31,872 nt of DNA. Origin: Goniomonas avonlea. Its lineage: Eukaryota; Cryptophyceae; Goniomonadida; Goniomonadaceae. Made by a program: the position numbers and the translations under genes. Below, one piece after another: positions 15,001 through 18,123 of this stretch. The stretch is taken from the NCBI GenBank assembly GCA_003573635.1, contig QUTJ01031842.1, forward strand, positions 1 through 31,872, read 5' to 3'. The notes under the pieces were generated by a model that saw only the letters and a list, made by a program, of their open reading frames with translations, was not told the DNA's origin and ran no database searches. Numbering within the stretch: the stretch's first letter is position 1; each line of letters starts with the position of its first letter.

Positions 15001-17758
15001 AGGGAGAATTTCGCAGCACCACCCCGGACGTCCGAGGCAGCGTGTACGTGATCAAATTGTCCTGCGTTCCTTGAGCCTGACGAGTAGTGATGACGCAGCG
15101 AGCTAGCGGCGTTACAGCCATGGGAAGTTTGAGACGAGCAGAGGACTCTGAGGTCCAGACTGTCACCTCCGTGCTTGTCCCGCGGAACCGCGAGCGAGGT
15201 GACACGTTGAGGGAACCTAGCTGGCCTCCCAGAACTGTGACACTAGTCACACCCGTGGCAGGATGGTTAGACAGCGTGATACTGCTCAATCCAGGGGCGT
15301 TATGCGTGAATAGGTTGTTGTCAGTGCCCACCAATGGCCCTGGTTGCCCCGCCGACACAACGAAAGACAGAGATATACCACTGCCGGCAATCATCTTGCA
15401 GCGCATCAGGGAGTCAGATGACCACAAGGTGGACGCGCACCCAGTTCTCCCCAGGCGGACAATGCGCGTGTACCGAAACTCACCGAAACTCTCCCCAACC
15501 AATGTGATACTGGACGATCCTGTCGGCGGGGCGTTCTGGACTCTCGTGGCCTTGCCACCATCGTAGCTCATGGACCGTGTCAGAGAAAACCTCCACCCAC
15601 GGAATGAGGTTGTCACATAGAGAGAGCGCAGGGAGTACAGGGACACGGGTATCTTGAGATGCGTGGCCGTGTCGGACACCCAAGGAAACGCCTGTGCCGC
15701 CGAGCCGCCGAGCCGTCCTCGCATTGTGGCAGCGTGGGCCGAGTTAGTGCCGACGTTGGCCCCAACGACAGTGACCACCACTGCCGCAGTGGCGATGGTG
15801 TTGCTTCTGTGTGGGCTGCTCGGCGAGGAATCGTCAATAGAAAAAGAGTTCAAGACAGTGGACATGGCGATCTGGTTCAACATGGAGATCACGGCTCGCT
15901 TGGACGCCTCAAAGTTCGGGTGCCCAGCGGCAGTTTTACACTTGGCCGAGGTGTCAGATACCCACTGAGTCACCTCGCACCCAGTGCCTCCGACCCGCGC
16001 GGTTGGAGTGTAACCTTCTGCCCCAGCATTGCTCCGACCCACAACGGTGATGCTAAACGAACCCGTAGTCGGGGAGTTTACCCGAGTGACGCCGGAAGCG
16101 ATCACCTCATCGTGAGTCATCGTTCGAGTGATTGTGCCAAACGATGCGACAATTACGGTTTGGACAAGTGAGTGACGAAAGCGCACACCAGCTGCTACTC
16201 GGCACATGATATGCGTTTCTGTGACCCAAAGGGACATCATCGATTGCGAACTCCCAACCCGTGTTCGACTGCTTGTGCCCTGCGCCGCAAACGATCTGCC
16301 AACAACGGTCACCATGATGAAGGCAGTGGACGGTTCGTTTGTTTTCAAGACATGGCTGGAAACTGGAAAATTATAGGTAAACGCGTCAGTGAGCGTGATC
16401 TCCTGTCCAGTGCCCACAGTCATGGACAATCGCCGCTGAGTGCCTCTGCCAAGGCTTACCCTGGCTCCGATGGATGTGTCGGATCGCCAGTTGTGAGTCC
16501 GAATAGCCGCGGTATGCCCGAGTCGGGCTTTAGCTGTGACATCGTAAGTGCCAATGTTCCTACCGAGCAAGGTGACAAGAACTGAGCCCGTGAACGGCCC
16601 GTTGGGCGGGCGCAGCGACCGCTGATCAGGAAGCTGGTATGAAAAGTACCGGGACCAGGTGAACCTCGGGGTTCCAGACATGACAAACAATAGGAACCCG
16701 TGCACTCCACTAGGACTCCGACATCCCAAGGTTGAATCGGACACCCATCGAGTAGTTTCGCACGACGTTCGTAATATCCGAATTTTTCGGCTCAGATGCG
16801 TTACTCCGAGCTGAGTTCCCACCATTGTGACGCTCACAGCCCCTGAACTCGGGGAGCATGGAGTCGGTAACGGCAGGTCCCAAGTAAATGCTTGGGTCAC
16901 CGAAACAGTCGCTTCCTCAATTGTGAGCACCAGCAGCTTGGCGTGCCAGGGATGCAAGGCTGAAACCGACTTGCACCGGACCGATGTGTCCGCCTGCCAG
17001 GCCTGTGCTTCGCAGGCACTTCCTCCAACACGCGCCCCCCATGATCGAAGTGCCAGGCCAAAATTAACACCCTCCATTGTGATAGATTTGCCTCCGGTCG
17101 CTGGAGCATTCGGGTGCATACCCCGAAATATCACTCGGAGGTCAAACGAATGCGCGTTCGTGAGACTAGTCTTCGCCTTTCCACCAGTACGACCACAAGA
17201 CGGGACGGACGCCGATATTGTCTGTAAAACAACCATCCCTCGAGGCTTTTTTGCCCGAACAGTGGTATCCGACACCCAGAGGTTTGCAACACATGCAGTT
17301 GGCTGCAGTCTTGTTCTGGCTGTCGCGAATACACCAAGGTTGGCCCCCAGAAGAGTGAGAGAAATGCCACCAGAGGCAGGTCCATTAACTGGAATAATTC
17401 CCTCTATTCCAGGGCTATCAAAAGAGAACGACAATGAGAGAGTTCGGACAAACAAAGTGCTCCCGTCCCAGACACTTAGGGCGATGAACGCGCTCTCACC
17501 CATCCCTGCAGCAACAAGAGCACGCATGCTCGTCGTGCTCACCCACGTTGTGATACTCGCTGACGTCCCACAAATCCGAACCTGTTTCCTCGGATTCAAG
17601 TTCAGGACGTTCGTCCCCAGCAGCGTCAGCGAAACCCCGCTAGTGACCGGACCATTTGTTCGAACAAGCGAAACAAAATTCGGAGCAACAGCACTTGTGT
17701 GAGAAACCAAAACTGAAAGAAGAGCCAAAAACAGAAGAATCTTTGGTCGACTTCGCAT
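1..17758 (-). CDS. Giant secreted IPT/TIG-like tandem-repeat protein (3' end beyond window)
   Basis: Not a named gene that I recognise. The frame opens after a stop at 17909-17911, and the first ATG in it is at 17756-17758, with G at -3. From there it stays open to base 1, at least 5,919 codons. I checked that the repeat motif stays in one phase at 58, 310, 5743, 8323, 12412 and 17656, so no intron is needed. Residues 1-23 are a signal peptide; the rest is about 69 units of about 86 residues. A typical unit has N-x-x-x-T-G-x-x-S-V-T-V-V-G-S-N, then S-A-R-x-R-x-G-G-x-x-C, then W-x-S-D-S-x-V-x-C-K, then G-S-L-T-x-x-x-x-x-D. This glycine, 'SVTVVG' strand and paired-cysteine layout matches IPT/TIG Ig-like folds known from plexins and fibrocystin-like proteins. 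The product is probably secreted or on the surface; whether a membrane anchor follows cannot be seen. Adhesion or a structural role is inference. Gene call is strong; family name is moderate. Confidence 0.9.
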   Translation of the reverse strand, partial: MRSRPKILLFLALLSVLVSHTSAVAPNFVSLVRTNGPVTSGVSLTLLGTNVLNLNPRKQVRICGTSASITTWVSTTSMRALVAAGMGESAFIALSVWDGSTLFVRTLSLSFSFDSPGIEGIIPVNGPASGGISLTLLGANLGVFATARTRLQPTACVANLWVSDTTVRAKKPRGMVVLQTISASVPSCGRTGGKAKTSLTNAHSFDLRVIFRGMHPNAPATGGKSITMEGVNFGLALRSWGARVGGSACEAQAWQADTSVRCKSVSALHPWHAKLLVLTIEEATVSVTQAFTWDLPLPTPCSPSSGAVSVTMVGTQLGVTHLSRKIRILRTSCETTRWVSDSTLGCRSPSGVHGFLLFVMSGTPRFTWSRYFSYQLPDQRSLRPPNGPFTGSVLVTLLGRNIGTYDVTAKARLGHTAAIRTHNWRSDTSIGARVSLGRGTQRRLSMTVGTGQEITLTDAFTYNFPVSSHVLKTNEPSTAFIMVTVVGRSFAAQGTSSRTRVGSSQSMMSLWVTETHIMCRVAAGVRFRHSLVQTVIVASFGTITRTMTHDEVIASGVTRVNSPTTGSFSITVVGRSNAGAEGYTPTARVGGTGCEVTQWVSDTSAKCKTAAGHPNFEASKRAVISMLNQIAMSTVLNSFSIDDSSPSSPHRSNTIATAAVVVTVVGANVGTNSAHAATMRGRLGGSAAQAFPWVSDTATHLKIPVSLYSLRSLYVTTSFRGWRFSLTRSMSYDGGKATRVQNAPPTGSSSITLVGESFGEFRYTRIVRLGRTGCASTLWSSDSLMRCKMIAGSGISLSFVVSAGQPGPLVGTDNNLFTHNAPGLSSITLSNHPATGVTSVTVLGGQLGSLNVSPRSRFRGTSTEVTVWTSESSARLKLPMAVTPLARCVITTRQAQGTQDNLITYTLPRTSGVVLRNSPWTAATSVTVVGTNLGEARYSHRLRVGPTTAESSTWVSDTAVVGKAGSGNRLLFGASWTVHALTTSTITRVWSYILNVASSLVRTNFAVTGTVSVTLLGRNVGTSGYSSRARVGPTGTDQTGWRSDSALMCKKSWVMHSHLPIAITDHVLFMGTLSRQFTYCIGYVLAVQNLAATGTFSITVVGANFAEEDFTVRMRPGLTGSSGTRWQADSSVACKQPPGVYGRLRISVTFSDEVGTTTEQFSFDGPQLSTTVPTNVPVTASSSVTVIGFNMGMWAPSSRTRHAGSLNPNTAWVSESSMLTKSVSGVRGIWNRVAAVTTAIQTGSLTQVISANRPEISSWGGTNRPSTGSSSVTVVGSSHGIFDPSGRGRVGGSGSASTRWISESAVRGRTPPGTQLRRGALSTVARAFGSHTNLFSYYDTVLPSSPVRTNGPATGAASVTVLGSNTGGSARSARVRLGGSGWQSTLWVSETSVRGRTHIQLLKAQSIAVTSARATSEKFLGTLTLPFTWDLAIATRVTNSPGTSTASISVLGRNYGEFRRTFSVRLGRTACGVTGWVSDTHMRCKQHPGVGGTLQVTLSVDRERNTDTTLFSYNAPTPSSSLRSNAPATGGTSVTVLGAHLGMYDRSARVRLGRSGQGATLWVADSSLRALAGQSSRPSLVVMVTLARLFESRQTLVCYNIPSPTTVIRSNSPVSGSLWVTVLGSTFAADQGSKSSAFGQSAGSATRWTSETWVVCKTVSGYSLNQLVAISVIVAGSISQTFSYHPHLDLASRANSPATAAVVVTIVGVDFGLVNWSPSTAIGGSPTPNSVWISDTTLHSKLVHGNLGVVSLATILTIGTRFATEFRAISFEPQTIRVSVTKNAPSTGATSVTVVGSNFQRNARTARARFGRTHATATPWVSESALRCRAPVSTWRTRHVSVSVNLVETVSATNMLTYEGLFSVALNAPTTGAASVTIMGANLAANDFSPRARFGATAPTSTRWVSDSQVRCKASTGSLARRATALTLEMQPDTTLNSFSFPSPRPSSTVGTNTPATAALSVTIIGSNVEAVDESQRVRVGHSGCDATTWASSSTIACKLSRGVLRGRLLGVSAAVQAGTRTLSQTYSIFALSSIAIGNLPRTGAASVTVVGFNMGQTDSSLAVRPGRTGAPATVWVSDSAVRCRVAMGDSRQSPSALTLGADILVTRTRVHSYHDYFVTSQVGVNRPSTGAASVTVTGSSFGSAGSTQTARPGRSGLAATAWLSQTALRGKSVSGSSFMWDVRVTEVTAVKSITRVFTFDLTAASSIGPTNTVTTGSTSVTVVGVSMRATDTSARTRFLATAAKATDWRSESALRCHLPSLHTGHNYIVTAGLHISTVSNAYTHDLVVAGVIINTPSTSGISITLVGFAFPENFRFRLGATASQTTAWTAETTIRCRSSQGVGSSLTLAVTVDIFTTILRAFSHDAPTSSSNVRQNSAATSSMSVTVVGANLGSLQYSSRNRATASGAMATSWVSTTSLLGKQARHIASRVGACTVALQRSTMTQSLTCDSPAPSSLVSTNVATTGASSVTVVGSNVGQAGSSARARTHSSSVAATLWQSDSAVVTKSLHGLLGVKALQLTAGVRPGSATLAFSFGSVLLGVSRNAAATGATSVTVVGFNVGRTSWSAVLRLGGSGLAATSWVSDSAVRGKHGWGATTVGIWGTVGNSVATSVLFMTHDVPATTSFASMNAVATGAASVTVVGSNVRAHWTIVHQIRGSGGEATRWVSASSVHCRHAFGVGYGLVLALSVVGKPSLTRALTYVAAPTGGVPSNVAGTAARSVTVVGRGLAHVDFSARLRAGASAWQATVWTADSTIRSKTVSPFSALSMGLTVLVGPVTVLATFSFHRVAPSAILRANGLASGAVSVTVVGSNFGTHTHSSRSHLGRSGSATTVWTSDSNLRCKSISTSRYPHPVVATIALLSGSITQLFSHDGPEVTHAHRTNGPVSGSFSVTVLGSRFGADRKSPRVRTSHSADEVSPWVSDTALGCKHTLGDRGHRMVVSLGLGSVGTRVGIFSLDHLPPSSLMRVNAPTTGAVWVTLIGANLGVFDLTQWSHAGRTSGEASRWISNQQVFCKTVQGSETSHGIWMSNYRAVQTLPAFFSYGAPRPSWASQQMNAPGTGSAIVTVVGFSHGRSDHSQRLRPAGTRAQESLWAAESTLKCKVSPGLRSLRSVIASNAFPGIPGTGTAMLTYDSLALSGPVRTNLAGTGSTSVTVVGSNIGSREGSSHARVGRSATQPTQWVSSSAVVAKSVQRAGRARSCVVTSGQQPGSLLAVFSYSFPEGSGIARTNIRSTGSASVTVLGSNLGGFWSVKLHAGGTGFESTSTSWTSDSSIRAKAGRGYLSLQTMGFTVLMQPGSLTRAFTFGRVGPISITNVPTTGGTSVTVLASNLGASSSQSRFGRSMVHTSLWTSDSSVRCKSGLGVGNSLSLAVTLDNRHASLTLSLTFANPSPGSLSMANSGATGASSVTVVGSNLAQAAPSAWIRLGRTASESTLWTSDSWVRCKARAGVLHSLVAVTAWAHQGTLTLGLTCDLSGASSVVATNVAATGSTSVTVVGSSIGESAYSTRNRLMTGGSITSWVSTTVLACKVLAGMTSSCAHAVTVARTVGSRSRAMTYDGAVPSSAVRTNAGGSTGANSVTVVGSNLATKDFSSRSRAGASAGETTVWTSDSCIRGKGRAGVGVCLSASVSLAVRAFSQSHAVTFDGPQPSTLVRSNAPSTGSSTVTVVGSNIAESARSARGRLAGSGCQVTSWRSDSSLQCKAALSVSADRPLGVTTGLQAGSFLLALTFDLSGGSSVVSTNGAGTGALSVTVVGSSVRQPAHSTRVRIGTAGTACTVTAWESSSTVVCKQSAGVGSLTLAGLTVFSGVGTLTRTQTYDASVGSSVVHANVGATGSSSVTVVGSNLAQTAASARGRLGRSHAEATLWTSASSVVCKSAIGASARTLVGVTTGGRAGGGSMLHGMTFDWSGGSALAVTNGAATGAMSVTVVGFGMGESSHSNRARPAGSGSSSTSWVSSSAVACKHAAGVAFTGTVAWTVQTGLGTLSRSVTYTAVTASAAVRTNGGPTGASSVTVIGSNIRFRGSARERVGGSSCQASSWTADSSIHGKPSAGARTGLLVRLTVNAQASSLTLSLTLDGPGPSTVARTNAAMTGAASVTVVGRNLAQTVSSARGRLGSACDATSWTSESSLTCKLDAGVAATRSGAVTVYLQAGSVTQGVTFDWSGASSVVGTNGGATGSVSVTVVGSNVGGAAYSARVRTGRKGTGSQSSVWRSSTTIVSKRSRGVGSLSAAGLTVQRGVGTQSQAVTFNSGGISSVVRTNTGATGAVSVTVVGSNLGLSDWSARGRVSGSRGEATMWTSDSSVRGGWSSGMGNRRSFAVTAGHSHTSLTTPMTFDVTSASSAMRTNSAATGSVSVTVVGSNLALVPPTSRGRVGGSAFLVTVWISESSVRCRSAAGVARGRLAGVTTGLQTGSLTRGVTVDWSSASSALATNRAATGATSVTVVGSTMGGTGYSTQARIGRAGTAVESTTWRSESSISGRSVLGLSSSLTCLATLYAAVQSLTLQVSFDSVRTVAVAARNVPTTGATSVTVVGFSFAGGSRSFYAQFAQTASIVASWVSDSSLGCKTTASVGAFISVAVSFATERSTLSRSVTFGAPVPTSLIRTNCATTGSTSVTVVASNVGTAGHSSRARLGRSSFQASTWVSDSAVPAKASFGHSQRGVTQTLSWQSGPFSRGSATNVHTFNVPNPSSGVRSNVSPTGAVSVTVVGSNFEVNEFSSRSAFGGSLSLATQWISQSGVACKVLAGTGSSMRVAVSLSLDVGSMSEVVSFHKSEPSAVVVTNAVATAGVSVTVVGSSLSLASSSAQGRIGGSAAQTTAWTSDSCILTKPVVIVSSLRSVAASVSSNGCTLSAALTHATVVLSSSLSTNAPTTGSVSVTVVGSVLFSPDRSGRGRLARTNLGASIWSSGTCVTVKLGTGLSVFHTVIVTAVPLAVSSLTRALSFILPVATAVGNGPATAASSVTVVGSNVGLSDPSSQIRAYRSGCQGTLWVADSSVSCKSSTGVRAGITMVLTLLRVLGTAARIGSFDNPALSSLAGTNGPTTGSASLTLIGSSYGTQQASGRAYIMFTQSEATNWASDSSVLGKVAGIRAKVSPYVGMTVAGSMDASTTLSFTFNRPQISSSVPLCSPVTGAVSVTILGYNFGIVDRTPSGTLGLTNSEATSWESMTAIRAKAPRGLGWSLSVSATASMLTATMLDAFLYTGGSYRSTLNAPVTAAMSVTVVGANFGYRRSCATTRMGATGSASTSWVAESSLLCKGSAGSKSGVTYAVSVLQFVSTSTTAATYDVSGLSSAVRTNQQATGATTVTIVGRNYPTDAPSSRVRLRRSGGELSHWVSETTLSVKNSAGARSSCVLAVTSLRAVQSLAVASSYDGQEPSGAMMSNSATTGTVSVTVLGSNIGVGRWTQRGRIGASGASATVWQSDSSLACRRVAGATSARTSMLTLLAGIGSMTSGISFDTALGSSVGVSNVAATGAATVTVVGSNLGAMNPSTRDRAGRTVGEATQWSSDSSIRSRTSMAVVRSPWLATTTDVRVGTSTPFLTIDLVGPTSTASNAAATGATSVTVVGTNVGQVVASGRSRIGSGGQSTLWTSETLIWSKSHAGVSENRMIGVTAALRTGSVTQAVTYDVGGGSSIVAVNGGRTGSTSVTVVGSNIGESAYSASVRVGKAGTGCEGTSWLGDTSVQCKRGVGSAVNLAVTLTLQGNQRSLSGSMTYNQVSASSVVRANHGATGAGSVTVVGSNFGGSDWSVQLRMGGSAGDETQWGSGSSLLLKPSTSVSACLPIAVTFQVIHSSFTLTITADNPRPSSMTTSNTPTTGATSVTVVGSNSHSASAIGFFGTSQCEVTAWTSDSAVLCKSGGGVSASRLVGVTAGLQAGSLTQAISLDRPGGSSVAASNGAATGSTSVTVVGVNVGE
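4400..7400 (-). repeat. Three-unit higher-order repeat inside the array
   Basis: Units here fall into three types by the strand that ends each one: a D-W-S-G / D-L-S-G type, an F-D-G-P-x-P-S type and a T-Y-D/T-Y-T type. The D-[WL]-S-[GS] type lies near 4470, 5258, 6023, 6555 and 7327, so the gaps are about 788, 765, 532 and 772 bases: three units, three units, two units, three units. Between them I read L-D-G-P-G-P-S near 5515, T-Y-T-A-V-T-A-S near 5770, T-Y-D-A-S-V-G near 6295, F-D-G-P-Q-P-S near 6810 and T-Y-D-G-A-V-P-S near 7070. The two-unit gap lacks the G-P type. Growth by duplication of a block of about 770 bases, with one unit later lost, is inference. Confidence 0.6.
15600..17660 (-). 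repeat. Diverged N-terminal block of the repeat array
   Basis: The first units after the signal peptide keep the fold pattern but drift from the consensus. The core strand reads S-L-T-L-L-G, S-I-T-M-E-G, S-V-T-M-V-G or L-V-T-L-L-G instead of S-V-T-V-V-G. Spacing is longer and less regular (about 245-280 bases). The unit near 16990 is intact (G-G-S-A-C-E-A then V-R-C-K), whereas the one near 15690 has lost both cysteines (G-G-S-A-A-Q-A then T-H-L-K). This is what is expected if the first units are oldest, or protected from conversion by later copies. Confidence 0.55.
17690..17758 (-). other. Signal peptide of the giant repeat protein
   Basis: Residues 1-23 have the classic three parts: a basic start (M-R-S-R-P-K), a hydrophobic core (I-L-L-F-L-A-L-L-S-V-L-V) and a polar cleavage region ending S-H-T-S-A. 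Cleavage is likely after Ala23, before V-A-P-N-F. It lies immediately before the first repeat (N-G-P motif at residue 35), so the mature protein is repeats from its first residues. This fixes the start codon and the strand and implies entry into the secretory pathway. Confidence 0.88.
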
Positions 17759-17784
17759 CCCCCCTGTGGTTCCCTTTCTCGAGC

Positions 17785-17825
17785 GAGTCAGCAGCGCACC
17801 ACCAGCCGATTGAGTCAGCAGCGCA
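17785..17825. promoter_or_regulatory. Paired 14-base direct repeat with a bZIP-like core
   Basis: GAGTCAGCAGCGCA occurs exactly at 17785-17798 and again at 17812-17825, 27 bases apart; the second copy is preceded by T, giving TGAGTCAGCA. TGAGTCA is the core bound by AP-1/GCN4-type bZIP factors, and TGAGTCAGCA also fits Maf/NRF-type elements in animals. The sites lie 27-67 bases upstream of the minus-strand start codon, so they could equally fall in its 5' leader. Repeat is certain; function is inference. Confidence 0.4.
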
Positions 17826-18065
17826 TAGTTTGGACCGAAGCTCTCTATCGTACACCGCCAATTTTTGCTGTTTCGGGACCTTTTCGGGTCTCGGTTTGGT
17901 GCCGATGATTACAAAATGACCGGCAAAAGGAGTAGAGCGTTAAAAGACACGCGCCAGAAACTGTCCCTGCCACTCCCTGGAGAGCGAAGAGTCAGCCCAC
18001 GCCGTTCGTCCGATCTGGCTCTATCATTTTCCCTCTTGTAATAAAAACAGTTAAAAAACTCAAAG

Positions 18066-18110
18066 ATGTGGCGAGGTTGGTTGTTCAAAAAATTCATGGG
18101 ACGGACCTAG
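18066..18110 (+). other. Possible upstream ORF in the leader of the coiled-coil gene
   Basis: An ATG at 18066 opens 14 codons (M-W-R-G-W-L-F-K-K-F-M-G-R-T) and stops at TAG 18108-18110, 13 bases before the main ATG at 18124. A second in-frame ATG lies at 18096. If transcription starts upstream of 18066, this short ORF would be met first by scanning ribosomes. The transcript start is unknown. Confidence 0.3.
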
Positions 18111-18123
18111 CTCAAGGATCGAT

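Larger units (their letters stand above)
1..17690 (-). repeat. Coding tandem array, about 69 units of about 259 bases
   Basis: The antisense of the 'SVTVVG' motif appears on the plus strand as forms like ccgaccactgtcacgctc. It recurs near 21, 273, 531, 795, 1050, 1305, 1566, 1822, 2075, 2333, 2595, 2853, 3108, 3367, 3625, 3890, 4150, 4413, 4670, 4930, 5197, 5452, 5707, 5965, 6227, 6493, 6750, 7008, 7265, 7522, 7775, 8030, 8287, 8550, 8806, 9068, 9330, 9583, 9830, 10087, 10340, 10593, 10843, 11088, 11345, 11608, 11865, 12122, 12376, 12640, 12892, 13150, 13405, 13675, 13935, 14200, 14458, 14712, 14970, 15230, 15500, 15763, 16040, 16300, 16565, 16825, 17070, 17350 and 17620. Positions are approximate. 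Spacing is 245-280 bases, always a whole number of codons at the places I checked. The units are diverged in DNA but clearly alike in protein. Confidence 0.92.
17759..18123. promoter_or_regulatory. Divergent intergenic region between the two giant genes
   Basis: These 365 bases separate the two start codons, so both promoters and both 5' leaders must lie here (or inside a gene). GAGTCAGC occurs at 17785, 17812 and 17989. An A/T-rich stretch at about 18035-18065 (aataaaaacagttaaaaaac) is the only low-GC segment and could hold the plus-strand core promoter, but I see no clean TATA box at a defined distance. The motif tttcggg is repeated at about 17870-17893. No other gene is supported here. Whether this is one bidirectional promoter or two is not visible. 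Confidence 0.6.

Noticed and set aside
1-17690. CRISPR array or satellite DNA
   Set aside because: Units of about 259 bases are diverged in DNA but conserved in protein, with codon-phase spacing and a signal peptide; this is coding repeat.
645-17702. Many plus-strand open frames with recurring P-T-T-V-T-L-x-x-P-V, up to about 290 codons
   Set aside because: They are the antisense of the minus-strand array. They break every few units, lack starts with context, and their 'repeat' is the mirror of the S-V-T-V-V-G-S-N strand, while the minus frame is open throughout.
1-17758. Bacterial giant adhesin on a contaminant contig
   Set aside because: The adjacent gene has clear spliceosomal introns, and no ribosome binding site is seen before the ATG at 17758. 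Foreign origin of the unit remains possible but is unsupported here.
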